Position numbers and translations under genes: made by a program
Part shown: piece after piece, positions 9,747 to 21,962 of the stretch
How the letters are laid out: each line of letters begins with the position of its first letter
How positions within the stretch are numbered: the first letter of the stretch is position 1
The notes under the pieces: generated by a model
Database searches by the model: none
What the model was told of the DNA's origin: nothing
What the model saw: the letters and a program-made list of their open reading frames with translations, nothing else
Origin: Anisakis pegreffii
Lineage: Eukaryota > Nematoda > Chromadorea > Rhabditida > Anisakidae
Direction of reading: 5' to 3'
Assembly (NCBI GenBank): GCA_035041965.1
Contig: JAPYMA010000141.1
Span: 84,229 to 148,228, forward strand
DNA: 64,000 nt

Positions 9747-11063
9747 ATGTACTCAACAACAATTTTCCTAACGATCGTTTTGCTTTCGATTTTGTCACCT
9801 GTGTCTGCTTTGGTTGGAAGAACTCAAAGTGCTGGAGTTCGTGGAAAATTATTCTGCAATAACAAACCAGCGGGTGGCGTCTTAGTCAAGCTATATGACG
9901 ATGACAGAGGTTTGTGGCGATTGAGATTAGTGAACTGTCTTAATATTACTGGATAGAATACGACGTTTGTTGTTTGCGAGATCAATTAATATCTGGAGCA
10001 TTAATGCATGCTCAGAAAGTCATGCCTCGGGATGAAACATTTTTTGCGTGTGACAGCTAAGAAAAGCCGTTTGCTGAAGGGCTTAGATTCTACGCAGGAT
10101 GAACGAGAATGCATGGGGTGTTTCATTCTCCATTTGGATGTAACAACTGGAGTATGCATCAATCTAAATGTTCCCCGTAGAATATGAATTAATCCATAAA
10201 GATTCAAATGCTAGTAGTGTTCCTAATTTTTGAAACATTCTTTATGATATGCCAACTATAATGTTGTTACCTCAACCGAATACCGAAATTGTGACAGCAT
10301 AATCGGCCTATTTTCAACCCCTCCACGGAACCAACTCAACTGAAATGTTTTACTTTTGAGGATTCGACTTCGACGACCTGATGGACAAAGGTAAATCGAA
10401 TGCAGATGGCTCGTTTGAACTGAGCGGTCACGTGGACGAAATAACACCGATTGATCCCAAGTTGAACATTTACCACGATTGTGAAGACGGATTCATGGTG
10501 TGTTTGAAATTGCTGCATCAATACGTTGAAGTGATTTGAACCGTTTCATGGCCCATAGGAGAATACATTAATGTGATACCGTGCGAGACAGCTCAAAGCA
10601 GACTCACGATTATTCAGCAGTCGATGAAGGCTGAATGCATGTGAATGTGTAGCTGAAAGAAAATGTTCACGTTGATGTTTTGAATGCGAGAAAATATCGG
10701 TTTATGAATACATTGATTGGATGTTCCTGGCATGGATGTCACTTGAATTAAATTAATAATTCATCATTTGAATGTTGCTGGCATGGATGTCAACTGAACC
10801 ATAACTTATCTGTTTTTAAACTACGTCTTTTCCAAAAACTTTCAAACGGCTGCACTGACCTCGTGTTCTCCGTTCTGTATTATATATTTACGATGCTTCG
10901 TGACAATAATTGATTGATGTTTCAGCCATGCCAACGGAAAATTTCAATTATGATTCCGGACAAATACATATCGGAAGGAAATGTCGCACGTAAATTTTAC
11001 GACGTTGGAAGTATAGAACTGTCCGGTAAATTCAAGGGCGAAACCAGAGACTGCTTCCACTAA
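9747..11063 (+). CDS. Transthyretin-like (TTR-like) secreted protein, copy 3; exons 9747-9909, 10361-10497, 10926-11063
   Basis: The joined product is 145 residues. Residues 1-21 are a signal peptide ending near SPVSA. The mature protein begins LVGRTQSAGVRGKLFC and GGVLVKLYDDDRG. Exon 2 gives FDFDDLMDKGKSNADGSFE, LSGHVDEITPIDPKLNIY and HDC. Exon 3 gives PCQRKISIMIPDKYISEGN, KFYDVGSIELSGKFKGETRD, then CFH and a stop. All four family cysteines are kept. Exon 2 follows a weak acceptor (CTTTTGAG at 10360); exon 3 follows a good one (GTTTCAG at 10925). Introns (451 and 428 bases) are about twice those of copy 2 but sit at the same phases. The GRTQSAGVRG start and acidic DDDRG loop are closest to the usual family pattern. 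It is predicted to act outside the cell, with unknown ligand. Confidence 0.94.
10720..10798 (+). repeat. Short direct repeat in intron 2 of TTR-like copy 3
   Basis: The units at 10720-10746 and 10771-10798 share CTGGCATGGATGTCA and similar flanks (ATGTT before, CTTGAA or CTGAA after). They lie about 51 bases apart. This looks like a local intron duplication. Confidence 0.7.
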
Positions 11064-11204
11064 CGACCACTTCTCAAAGCTGTGATTGCAACTATGCACC
11101 CTTTCTTGAAACCCTTCTATCCAGTATTTTATCGTAACTGCTTTAAACTTCATGGCCAAATTGTCAATGAAACAACGTATCGATTATCGGAAGATCTGAC
11201 AACG

Positions 11205-11210
11205 AATAAA
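11205..11210 (+). terminator. AATAAA polyadenylation signal of TTR-like copy 3
   Basis: AATAAA lies 142 bases after the stop codon of copy 3; no nearer copy exists. Confidence 0.45.
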
Positions 11211-14200
11211 TGTATATCTACTTTGATAATTCAGCAAAGGAAATTGTCAAGTGCTGAAAGTCTTGTGTGTATTCTTTTAACAGCCTTGCTTCAGACGGTT
11301 GAATGAAATGTTGGAGGGGAAAGATTTTTATTTCCATGATCATCTGGGTTAATTCCAGGAATATTCAAAAGAATATTACAAAACTTCACTTTGATTATTT
11401 CTCTGTGGAGCGTAAAAAACTAGGGTATTGCTTTCAAATTCGCATTGGGTGGAATCGAACCGATTAAAACACGAAATCAAATCGGATTGCACACGACAAA
11501 TTAATTCGGACAAGTGTGAAGTTACTGATTGTTACAGTCGAGCGAAAATATTAGTTATCAGCGAAATGCGTTTCAAGGTATTTCGATTTAAAATCAGACT
11601 TGTTCCTAGTTGTTGCTAACAAATGGCACTTTCAAGCGTACGACGGAAAACAGTTTCTCAAGTGCGCACGGGTATAGAGCGAGTGTATTTTTTTAATCTA
11701 CTGAAACTTGACGTCCGTCTGCAATGTGGCCCTTCAGCATAGTCGAATGCCACGAACATTTGAGTCCCTATCTGCGTGGAAATGTACACGATAAGTTCGT
11801 CAGTTAACATGCACTAAGGGAGCTAAATTTTCCTTTCCTCAGAGACTCCGTTCGAGATTTTTCTTCGATTCAGAAAATGTCCTAGGCTGTTGTATTTCTA
11901 ACAATGCAATGTTTTGACGAGATGAGACCGAAAATTACTTACAATGGAAACCCGAAAAAAATATTGATGTGAATCAGCTGGGAGTTCAGCAGAAATGGGT
12001 AAAAATTCCGCAATTGCATTTGTCATTTCAGAATGCGATACATTTCTTCCCGCTGATAATGACAGAAAATAGAATGATGTATTCCACATAATTATTTGAT
12101 CCGTTTCTTTGGAAATGTGCTTTGAATGCTCTTTGCTGCTGCATCGCATTAATGTTACTTGAAGACCAAGCTCTGATAGTATTTAACAGTCGATGTTTAT
12201 GGAAGTTACGAAGTTAAAAGAACTTCCACAAATTTCTTGTGGCATTAATTTAGTTTCTCACAATGAATCAGCGCTTTACATCTTCCACAAACACAAAAAA
12301 AGACATCATCCCAAAGTTGGGCCCTATTACAGTGAAAAACGATTCGTTATTGCCTGTGTTTTAGAAAATGGAGATGAAATTTGAAGAGAAGTTGCCATGC
12401 GAGTGTATTTCTCAACTTATTGCTGCTTATTACTTTATTCGATGATCGTTTCTTCATGTAATTAACTACATTCATTTATTACTTCGTTTCATTAATTGCT
12501 GAATTTTTGATTTGATATTAGGTTTTTCAACGTTTCTGTTCGTTCTAATTTATTATCACAATATGCTGATTCTTTTCGTTTCGATGGAAAAAAATCATGC
12601 TTTGAGACGTATGAAACGTTCGCTGCAATCATTTTCACAATAAAATAATTCTGCAGTAGTGGGAAGAATGATTGGGACGAGCTGCACGCTTGAAAAATGC
12701 TATTCTTGTTTTCAACTTTCATAACATTTTAAAAGATTCACACTATGAGAAATTTGCCTTCGTATTCTTTATTGAGATGGTTGTCTCGGCTCATTGGAAT
12801 GCAGATTCATAGGGAATCAATTCGGTGAATGAGATGAAAGAGATTAAAGGTGTGCATGACCGTGTTTTGTGAGAATGCAATAGTGCATGACCCTTAGTAG
12901 TTGAGGTGTAAATGATGCAATCGACGTTGTCTTGTGATTTGACACTGATCAGGCAAGGCGCATTCTCTCTGATCTATGCTCAAACAATTCCGATTATCGG
13001 CCAATTAATTGCGCAATTCGTTCTAAAGACTATTGCTAATGACAATCATCGATATGATTCAAACATCTCTGAATGCTGTGTCAATGATACTCCACATTGA
13101 GATGATACGTGTTTCGGTGATCTTTTACTGCTTTACGCATTGGTTCGTTTTTCTTTGATCTTTCTTTGACGATATACATTAATACGCATTTTTTGTCGAA
13201 GAAAGTTCTCCTTTGCAATTTCTTCGATTTGAAGCATAATCAGTATGCAGCTTCCTGCAGATGAATTTGGCACGGACTGAATTCTTCGTTGATTTAGTGA
13301 CTCGATTAGACGGTGCTAAGTAGTTGGTGAGAGCAGAATGCGTTTCAGATTAATTTTTATCCATTAGAATGTACATATACACATAAATACAGAGATGCAC
13401 AAACAATACAACTCGTTTGAGCACAAAATAAAACAATTTCATTGCTGGTGAGATGAAAGTAAACAAAACAATTAGTTTTTTTGCATAATTGTTTGCGAAT
13501 GATAAGTGATTGTGAGTTGAACGAATGCAACTTCTTGCAGTGAAACACAATGTGTCTCCGCTTAAACACGATCCGGAATGCTTACAACAAAACTTTTTCA
13601 AATTGAAATTACCGTGAACAATGACAGAAATAGAGAACTCTTACCATTCAAAACTTTCATCAAAGGCATACTTCAAACTGAAATTACAACTTTGCTATTG
13701 TCTCGTTTATATGAAGTGAATATAGATATGTAACAAACATGAACAATTCGAAATTAAACGAACATTTCCAAACGAAAAGTATTCCTACGCATAAATTTTC
13801 AAAGCAAAAAAAACAAACCGATGACTAGTAACAGCAATAATCACAATGAATAACTTGTATTAATACAATGCTAAATTTATGGTAATGATCGCATGAAAGC
13901 AACTACGCTGAATGGAAATTGCGTGATGATGATTTGTCGTCAACAAAAAGCTGATTTGAAGTGAACGTCTGTAATGTTTTAGCGGAAGAGGTTCGCTGCG
14001 GGAACTCTTTATCGACGAGCATTCAACGCGAAATGAATGAAGAAAAAGCCGAAAGGAGGAATGCGGTAAAGAAGACTTTTTCAATTCAAACAGAGCCCCT
14101 ACAGAGAATGTGATGATGAAATAGCTTTGATCGCGTCTGTCAGCTTTGTTCTTGCCAAGGACATCCAATAACACATCGTGTGCCCGTGAATAATCATTCT

Positions 14201-14695
14201 GATCACGAATATCGGCTGGCTAAATCGTTAGCATTGCAAATGAACTTTGAGGAAATTCATACTCAGAGTGCAATGTTCAGAGAGAACGCAACACGATTCA
14301 TGAACATTACAAATGAATTGACGATCATAATGAAATTTGTTTCGCACAAATAAAACATGGAAAGAGGATTTATGTTGTTTGATATCAGGCGGTTTTAATA
14401 AAAGGAGTAAATTCGGACAGAGATGGATATATTTGTAGAAGTGTTTAGAAGAGAGTTCAGCTGAAGGCCACCACCTCAGCACTAAACACGATTATCCCCT
14501 TCCCTCTACGGTCACTGCTATTCGTCCGTCTACCTGCCAAACTAATCCTAATCCAACTAACTTTATGTCAATCTAGATTTTGCAGTCGGCTAGACCAAAC
14601 GTTGAACGTTATTATACATTCACGTTATTACGTTCACCATCTATATGACTGCATAAAAACCACCACTCATTTCATAAAATTATACTTTTCGAAGA
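11211..14695. other. Intergenic DNA, no gene supported
   Basis: About 3.5 kb between the TTR-like cluster and the first ectodomain paralog. Open frames are short with no signature. The T-arm-like string at 11450-11461 was examined and does not fold as a tRNA. Confidence 0.6.
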
Positions 14696-16380
14696 TCAAT
14701 ACGAATGTGTTATCGAGAAAAATGTGACAAAACAAGAAGATAGTAATAAAAGAATGAGATATTGAACACTATGCGTTGTTGAGGCTGACGCAGCCCGTTT
14801 ATACGGACTTGCTTCTGAGTCGAAAGTCGATAACTCATAGTCCTTTGTGCGTAGCTTACCTGAAGTTCAGCAAGATGCAGATGAGAGAACCTATTTGAAA
14901 CGTTGAAATGTGTGGATTCATTTGGAAGGTTGGAAAATGAGATCGTGTTGCGTGGAAGTAAACAATTCTCAGTTAAATGTTCCTCAAAAACAATTTGCAA
15001 ACCATACCAAAATAGCACTTTTCGATGTAAATACCAGCCACAAGTCTGCTCATCGCCGAATATCCCGTAACCAGTGGTTCTTCGAGGATACACAGTTGAC
15101 CATAGTCAGCATCTTGCCTCAGAAAGGCAAACGTAATTTCGAGATCACTCGACTCACGGTAGTTAAACACTTGAGATGGTAACAATGGACCACTACCTCC
15201 TTGTAAGGAAGCGGTCAGCCTGCAATAATGAAATTATTTCTTTAATTGCTCTCAAACGGCACTCAACAAATCAATCCGTACGAATGTGAAGATACTGAGT
15301 ACGAGTGAAAAGGGTCGACATCAACGAGCAAGAAATCTATTGAACTGTGCGCGATAATATTAGATCTGGCAATGGTTTACCTCATTGGAAAGTCAACGAG
15401 TGAACGAACACGGAATTGCATTGTTGTGGCACCAATATCCAGAATTTCAATATCCGAAACCGTCGTATCGGCACTCTTACCGAATCGATCCAACGTCCGC
15501 AGAATACGACAATCTGTTCCGGTTGATTCATTGTGACGGTTGAAATTCTCCCATTCCACACAAACATAGTACCATGATCGTTCACGAAGTTCAGATAAAT
15601 TTACCTACAATAGCACACGAATCATGGTTCGAAGGGATTACCACTTGCTGCACCTAGGTAAATAGAACACCACACATGCAAAATGCACAACGCAAACGAA
15701 CCTGTTTATCATCACGAATATTATCTGGATATAATACTTTCGTAAACGGAGGTTCATCACGTCGCAGAGGTATGGCAGAGATGAAGAGAGTTGGTATTTG
15801 TGTGGGGGACAGATATTCTTGCAGGAACGCATCCATAAGTACCACTCGAAATCCGTGTTTGGTTGGATCAACGAAGTTTATCGCTCTTCAATAATTTTCA
15901 GATTAGACAATACGGTTGGTAAATGACTTATGGGCATGTAATTCCCATTGTGATGGAAGGATTTATCATTAATGCACATTCAGGTCGCTTGATCATGAGA
16001 GGTAGCACAGGAAATGGTCAAGAAATTCCCTCGAAAAACGAAATACCGCGATTCACGCTTTGCTGGCTGATCTTTTGCTTTGAATCAATCCAATTTTGGT
16101 TCACATACAACTTCTGCACGCAGTCAACATTTGGCGTCAACAAAACGATGATATAAAAAACGAAAAATTTCCATCAAATACAGGGCTAATGTGTACAAAA
16201 TTTCACTTGATAAAGCTTGCCCTCTGCAAATGAATCTCATTCCGTAAAGATCATGCGCTAATATGAATACTAGCATGAACTAACTCACTTTGTATTAACG
16301 AAGAAGCGCTGATATTTTGGTGTCGCACCGACAATAATTTGAATAAGTGACAGGATGGCAACTGTCGTTAACCGAATCAT
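14696..16380 (-). CDS. Secreted/anchored four-cysteine ectodomain protein, paralog A; exons 16380-16289, 15885-15702, 15604-15381, 15219-15008, 14859-14696
   Basis: Five exons with GT..AG introns join in frame to 291 residues. Residues 1-19 are a signal peptide (MIRLTTVAILSLIQIIVGA). The ectodomain runs from PKYQRFFVNTK to about 250. It has two modules: the first includes IPTLFISAIPL and LRERSWYYVCVEWENFNRHN; the second includes RLTASLQGGSG and DYGQLCILEEPLVTGY. Cysteines at 107, 124, 210 and 235 are shared with paralog B, as is a sequon (NES at 117). A stalk follows (AASPYKRAASAS-like region near 255-263), then a hydrophobic tail at 268-287 that ends almost at the C-terminus, which suits a GPI signal or tail anchor. 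The strand pattern around W-Y-x-x-C-x-E-W-E-N is like a fibronectin-III F strand; that fold is my inference. I do not recognise a named gene. TTTTCAACTAG ends 7 bases before the ATG and may be an SL acceptor. Confidence 0.85.
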
Positions 16381-19300
16381 TGTTCAGCTAGTTGAAAACG
16401 ATGATCACTTGCTGCAGGTAATTAATCAAGCAATGATCGATCACCCTCGAACACTTTCAAAGAGTCTTTACACCAAATCAATGAGGCGGAGTTTGATAAC
16501 TGAGGTATATCTTCGACTTGTATAAAAAGGTGTATATGGATTGCAACACCACTTTCACACATGAAATCAAGGGGCGTTGCTCTGAACACTTCACGGTACT
16601 AAGCCGATGAATTACTGCACTTAACTGCGATCCTGGAAAGTCACCATTTGAGGAATTCAAAGCAACATTCTCGAATATATAGTGATCGATAAAAACCAAA
16701 ACACGTCAACGTTGAGTGCAGCTATTTATGTAATCAGCAATTAGAACTTGGTTACGAGCATATGAGATGAATATTACGGAAAATCACTTCGAAAATGGAC
16801 GAAACACACTGTGCTGTTGCCGAGTGTGAGCGATTTTGTATGGCCAGAGCACTCTCAATTAGGCTTATTTTGATGTGGAACTAAATTAACGCTATTTATT
16901 TGTTGTGTTGTGGTGTGTCATTTGTTGAGATTCGAACTGATTGGTGTGCTTGAAACAAAATTAAATGCCCTTTCGTTGGTGGAAATGAACTTGAAGAAGA
17001 GAAATTGCACACACACACACACAGTAAACACTCACACTGAAACGATACCGCAGTTGTGGATGCTACTAACACCTCATTAAGTCGTGGACGAACAGTGAAA
17101 TTGGTTGTTCATCATAGCCAACCGATACACTTCTCAGAAGCATTATTCACTTCGGATAATTGTGATCATATGCAACCAACTGATGCATAAACGGAAATTT
17201 CGACGTGTCCTTCTTTAACGACCACTTTTTGAGTGGGTCACTGAGGTAACATTCATTCACTCGTTAAATAAGATTTTGTATCTTGCAATTCACGGAAGCA
17301 AATAATGCTGACAGCAAACAAGTGAGCAACAACAACCTGTTCAACTGATCGTAATATATGCTCTTTGAAATCTATTTTATAGGCGTAATTTACAAGCAAT
17401 ATGACTTCGACTACATCCTAAGAAGCACATATTATTCCCTTAGATATGATGAACATAGTTTGATGCTAGTTTGTGCACTCGTTCTTCAAATGAGCCGGAT
17501 AAGCGAATAAAATCTGAGCCAGAAAAGCTGATAATCCTTGAGCGGGAGCTGATAATCAAATAACAAATAAATTCTGGAAATTGCTCATATATTGCGAAAG
17601 ATACTTGAAAATGTAACCTTCATTAGAGCTTTGAGGACTTCTCAGAACTTGCACAATTTTGAACCTAACAGTTTCGTCGAATTATTCAATTTCCAAATCG
17701 CTGGAGTGGCTTAAAATATTTTAAACGAATCGAGTACACTGATGAAATGAATTCAGCGAATCGTTCCAGTGAAGCTGTCATTGCACTCGTTCACTTTCTA
17801 ACGTTACTTATCCTTATTTCAGTCATGCAACAAACGTCGTGCACGCGTCGACTTCATTAGTTTACTATGCAAACATTCTGCATCCCAGAAATTAGGTTAC
17901 TCCAATTTTATAGCATTTCCCCCTTTGCATGCTACTCCAGAAGCTACTCCTCGTTCTCTGAACCTTCACATCCCCAAATTCTTTCGTGCTTTCGACTTGA
18001 AAATTTTTTCAAACTATTATCAAGTATTAGTAACGCACAGTGAACTGCAATCCATCAGACTGCTGAAGGTTCCTCGTTCAACAGGACTTGTTTGTGCTTA
18101 TGTGATAAGATATGAAACAGGATCATTTAGTAATTATCCTAAGTACAATAAATAAGCATCCTCTAGCAATTAGCAATGCAAGGTGAGTCGAGAAACAAAT
18201 CAAGATAAACGAATCACTAGACAGAGCTGAAAAAATACACACCGCAATAAAGAATCACAAGAATACGAACAGGTATTGTATTGCAGGATATACGAGCTTA
18301 TCTGCTGAATACATAGCATATATTCTAACAGGTATATCATATAATGGATCGTTAATAATTATAAAATTGAAAGAAACTCAAGCTTTGAAAAGATAGATTA
18401 TTGAAAGAAATCGAGAGGATGAGCACAACGAGCAATAACAATGCTGATCAAACGTTCATTGTTATGAAAGTGATTGTGACTGCAATGCTAATTGTAATGG
18501 CTGTGATATGAATGTCGAAAAGAGATTATATGGCACGATTATCCTTAACGTGCACTTCTTTCCATTCAAATTGATGACGCGTCTCTAATTCGATTTGAAT
18601 ACCTCGGCAATTTATTCTTGTTCCCATTTATTGCTTTGCCCTATTACTTCATTTGCTGAGTGAACATCCATACGTTTGACCATAGAAATTATTCGGCAAT
18701 TCGACTCCTGATGTTAACACTTGAATTGCAGAATAATATATAAATTCATAAAATCATTGATCAAAATTCTTTCAAAAATTCCACGAAACGGTCGAACATT
18801 CTTGAGGCTAAGATGTTTTGATAACGTACCTTAAAGAAAAAGTGGTTTGTTTGAGAAGCGTTTCAATATTTGCCTCATAAAAAATGAACGAATCAATCTG
18901 ATTGCAGGCAGTTGATAATCTGGTAAAAACGTGAGATAAATTGATGATCGAAAGCGCGAAATAGCTTATGAAAGTAGATAAGAACGGAACGAAGAGTGAT
19001 TTTAGCATTTTTAATGTACGAAATGGAAATGTTATTTAAGATACACTCAAGGAAATTTGAAAGTAATCGTTGTTTATCAATGATGGAGACATATCAATCA
19101 GTGCGTCACTCATACCTCATAATACTTCAATGTTGATGAAGTATGAATGTTGTTGATGAAGATGAGAATATTAATGAATAGACAAAATGACATATCGAGG
19201 ATGGTAGACTTACATCATTCGTTTGGTGTTGGCTTGTAAGGTTCGTGTGAAGAAGACATGAACGGAACTACATTATCAACGCTTATTCTCAGTTTGATGG

Positions 19301-21500
19301 CACATATTTTCCTTACAATTAATAAAAAATTTAGGGAAATCAATGAGAAAGTGAAAAAAGTCTGTAAGCTACGGAGCAATAAGCGGGCTTGAAGAAGGAA
19401 GTGCGAAAAGCAAACGAAATTAGAAAAAGAAATTCGGAAGCATAACACTGGTTGGAGTTTCAATACTGATCGAACCCAGAAAGACTGAACTCATGGAACC
19501 AGGGAACATGCAAGTGGGGTGGAATCAGCCGTAGAATCTTCACCTGCACTTTGAAAATTCATTGAACAATCGTTACCAAAATGAATTCAGAGCGAGAGGA
19601 AACAAAGCTAGTTGTATGACATTCTTACAATGTTTTTGACGGATTTGACAGAATGTTTCCAAAAACGAATGTGGATGAATTAGAACGGAACCTTTTGTTT
19701 TGACCGATAATCAATTCTGCAGCTAACGAACATAACAAGCACGTAACACCTACATTGATACTGAATACCACAGCTATCCTCATAATAACGTAGTACTATA
19801 TGCAAGTGCGCGGACAAAAGACAAATGGAAGCGAAAAATGAATTAATTATAACTTGCCTAATTCATGTGCATAATGCTTAATAACAAGACACATTCGATG
19901 AATTATTAAATATTGCGAATGAAGATCTCGCTGAATGCACTTCTCGCGAAAAGGGTAAGCTTAGTGCATAGATAGCTGCTTTGCTTAGTGTTCAACAGAT
20001 TAGAACGAGATAAATATTCACGAGATTTACAAATCATGGCAATTGGTTATCACTCAATGAATTAATAATCTTCAATATGTCCACAGCCAGACATAAACTT
20101 ACATCCGAATATAAACAAAAATCATAACAAATATCGAATGTTTGTGAAGCGACCGTTCATCGGCTTATCTTTCCGTTCATTTGATCCATGTTTATCCGTA
20201 CCCAACCACTCAGTGTCATCTCAACCTCAAGAGGACGCCCGTTCAGGGATTTCTTTCATATCTCAGATTGAGTAAACATTCAAAAAACAATAAACTATCC
20301 GCAATCGAACATCAAAATATCCATTAATAATTGTCCACTGTATCAAGTGAATGAGCAATCAAACGATACTACAATTCACTGAAACATACAACTAACAATT
20401 TCGCAACCCATAAACATTCGCATATTTTATTAAACGAATGCATATGGAAGCGTATTGGACGGAAGGTTGAGAATATGACATGTAAGGAGTTCGTATTCGG
20501 TTACTTAGTGAATGTGCAAAGCGGATGACGATTATGACGGTGACAAATCTTGGGAGGATTCATGCGGATGTGATTGCTATTTGCAAATTAAATTCGGATA
20601 CATCTTCTTGATTAGAGATAGATCTTATTCATATGCGTTGTTGTTGTTGTTGTGGGCAGGCATTACGGACGTTGTTGTCCTCAATATTGCTGATTTGTTA
20701 TTTCATATGCGCATGCAGTGCAAATGTATAGATAGCATTGTTACTTTATGCATTCTACTTTGAACAACAACACAACACATCACTCAACAACCAACAATGC
20801 GCATCGAAATGACCTCTGAAGCAATTGTAATCAACTGAAATGAATGAAATCATTAACGGATTACGAGTGGATGATGATCGTTTACTGTTATTATATGCGC
20901 ATATGCATTTATGAGGAGCATCATCACTCTTCAGCAACATAAACAAATGATTTACGTTAAGCGTTCAAGTGAGTGCTGTTCGATTATAACACCACATGCA
21001 TTCACTTCAGGCATTCATTCATTGTTTCGATAATCTAATTAGCTTGCATCAAAGTCAGTCATTCATAATCCTATCCATGCAAGTGTTCATATTTTGAAAG
21101 CAATTTCATCGCGCCTTATGAGTTTGGTTTTAAGGAAATGTGAGTGATATCGAATCACTGAACTAGCCTTAGAATATAATGAACTGTTGTTTCTGATTTT
21201 ACATTTGATAAGTGAACAATGATGTTCAAAGATAATGATTGTCAACGAGTGCACTTCGCTTTGAAAGAATTTTGCGTTCTTCAAAGTATTTGAGATGATA
21301 CGTGACCATCTCGAAACGTTAGTTGATCAGTATAAAAAATGAACGAAAACAGATGGCCGAACAGATAAAATGCAACGTTCGTTTGTTTCGTGATCACTCA
21401 TCAAAGAGAGGTGCGAGCATTTAATTGATGATTTATGACTAATTCTGTGCCTTCACGCACCTAAGAAGCGAAAGTGCGTTACATTCACAAATCTAAACCC
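16381..21500. other. Intergenic DNA, start of the 18-kb gap between the paralogs
   Basis: Open frames are short and mutually overlapping. I see no domain, signal peptide with support, or consistent splice chain. A (CA)8 run at 17008-17023 is listed separately. Confidence 0.55.
17008..17023. repeat. (CA)8 microsatellite
   Basis: Eight uninterrupted CA units. Confidence 0.95.
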
Positions 21501-21537
21501 AACAAAAAATTCAGAGAAAAAATGAAGTAATAAAAGA

Positions 21538-21962
21538 GTGGCAAAAAATGCTCTCACAATAAAGCGTTCGCTATTAGATGCTTGTGATGAGACAGTTGCT
21601 CAACACGTGCACTCAATGGAGAATAAAAAACTTTACGAGTTCTTACAGACTGCGAAAGTCGCTCGAGGCAATATTTGGGAAACATTTAGGATCTTCTGGG
21701 CCAGTTGCATTCTTCGCTTGCAGCAAACAAACATTAAAGTGACCCGCAACAAATGCACGAAAATGATGACCTCTTTCAGAACAATATCAAAGTATGTATC
21801 TTTCTGTTACTGATCAAAAAATGCAGCTTTTTTCAGATGAAGCAAAGTTCAATTCACCGAAACATTAGAGTGATGGACTTGATTGTAAGCATCAGAAAGC
21901 AAACGCTTCCAAGAACGATGATCACATTAGAAGCCATTATATGGCTTTTGCAGCAAGATTGA
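21538..21962 (+). CDS. Possible small coding exons flanking a 45-base intron
   Basis: An open frame at 21538-21791 (GTG-initiated, so perhaps internal) reads as a mixed hydrophilic peptide with runs such as HVHSMENKKLYEFLQ. A strong donor AAA|GTATGT at 21792 and acceptor CTTTTTTCAG at 21836 bound a 45-base intron of nematode size. The next exon would begin ATGAAGCAAAGTTC. The first frame does not join the second in phase; the frame that does (HENDDLFQNNIK, then MKQSSIHRNIRVMDLI, then GTAAGC) has a stop 66 bases before the donor. No family is recognised. Both the splice pair and the frames may be chance. Confidence 0.25.

Noticed and set aside
11441..11465. A GGTTCGATTCC string (minus strand), like a tRNA T-arm B-box
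   Set aside because: The five bases on each side of the loop form only two pairs and no acceptor, D or anticodon arm can be drawn.
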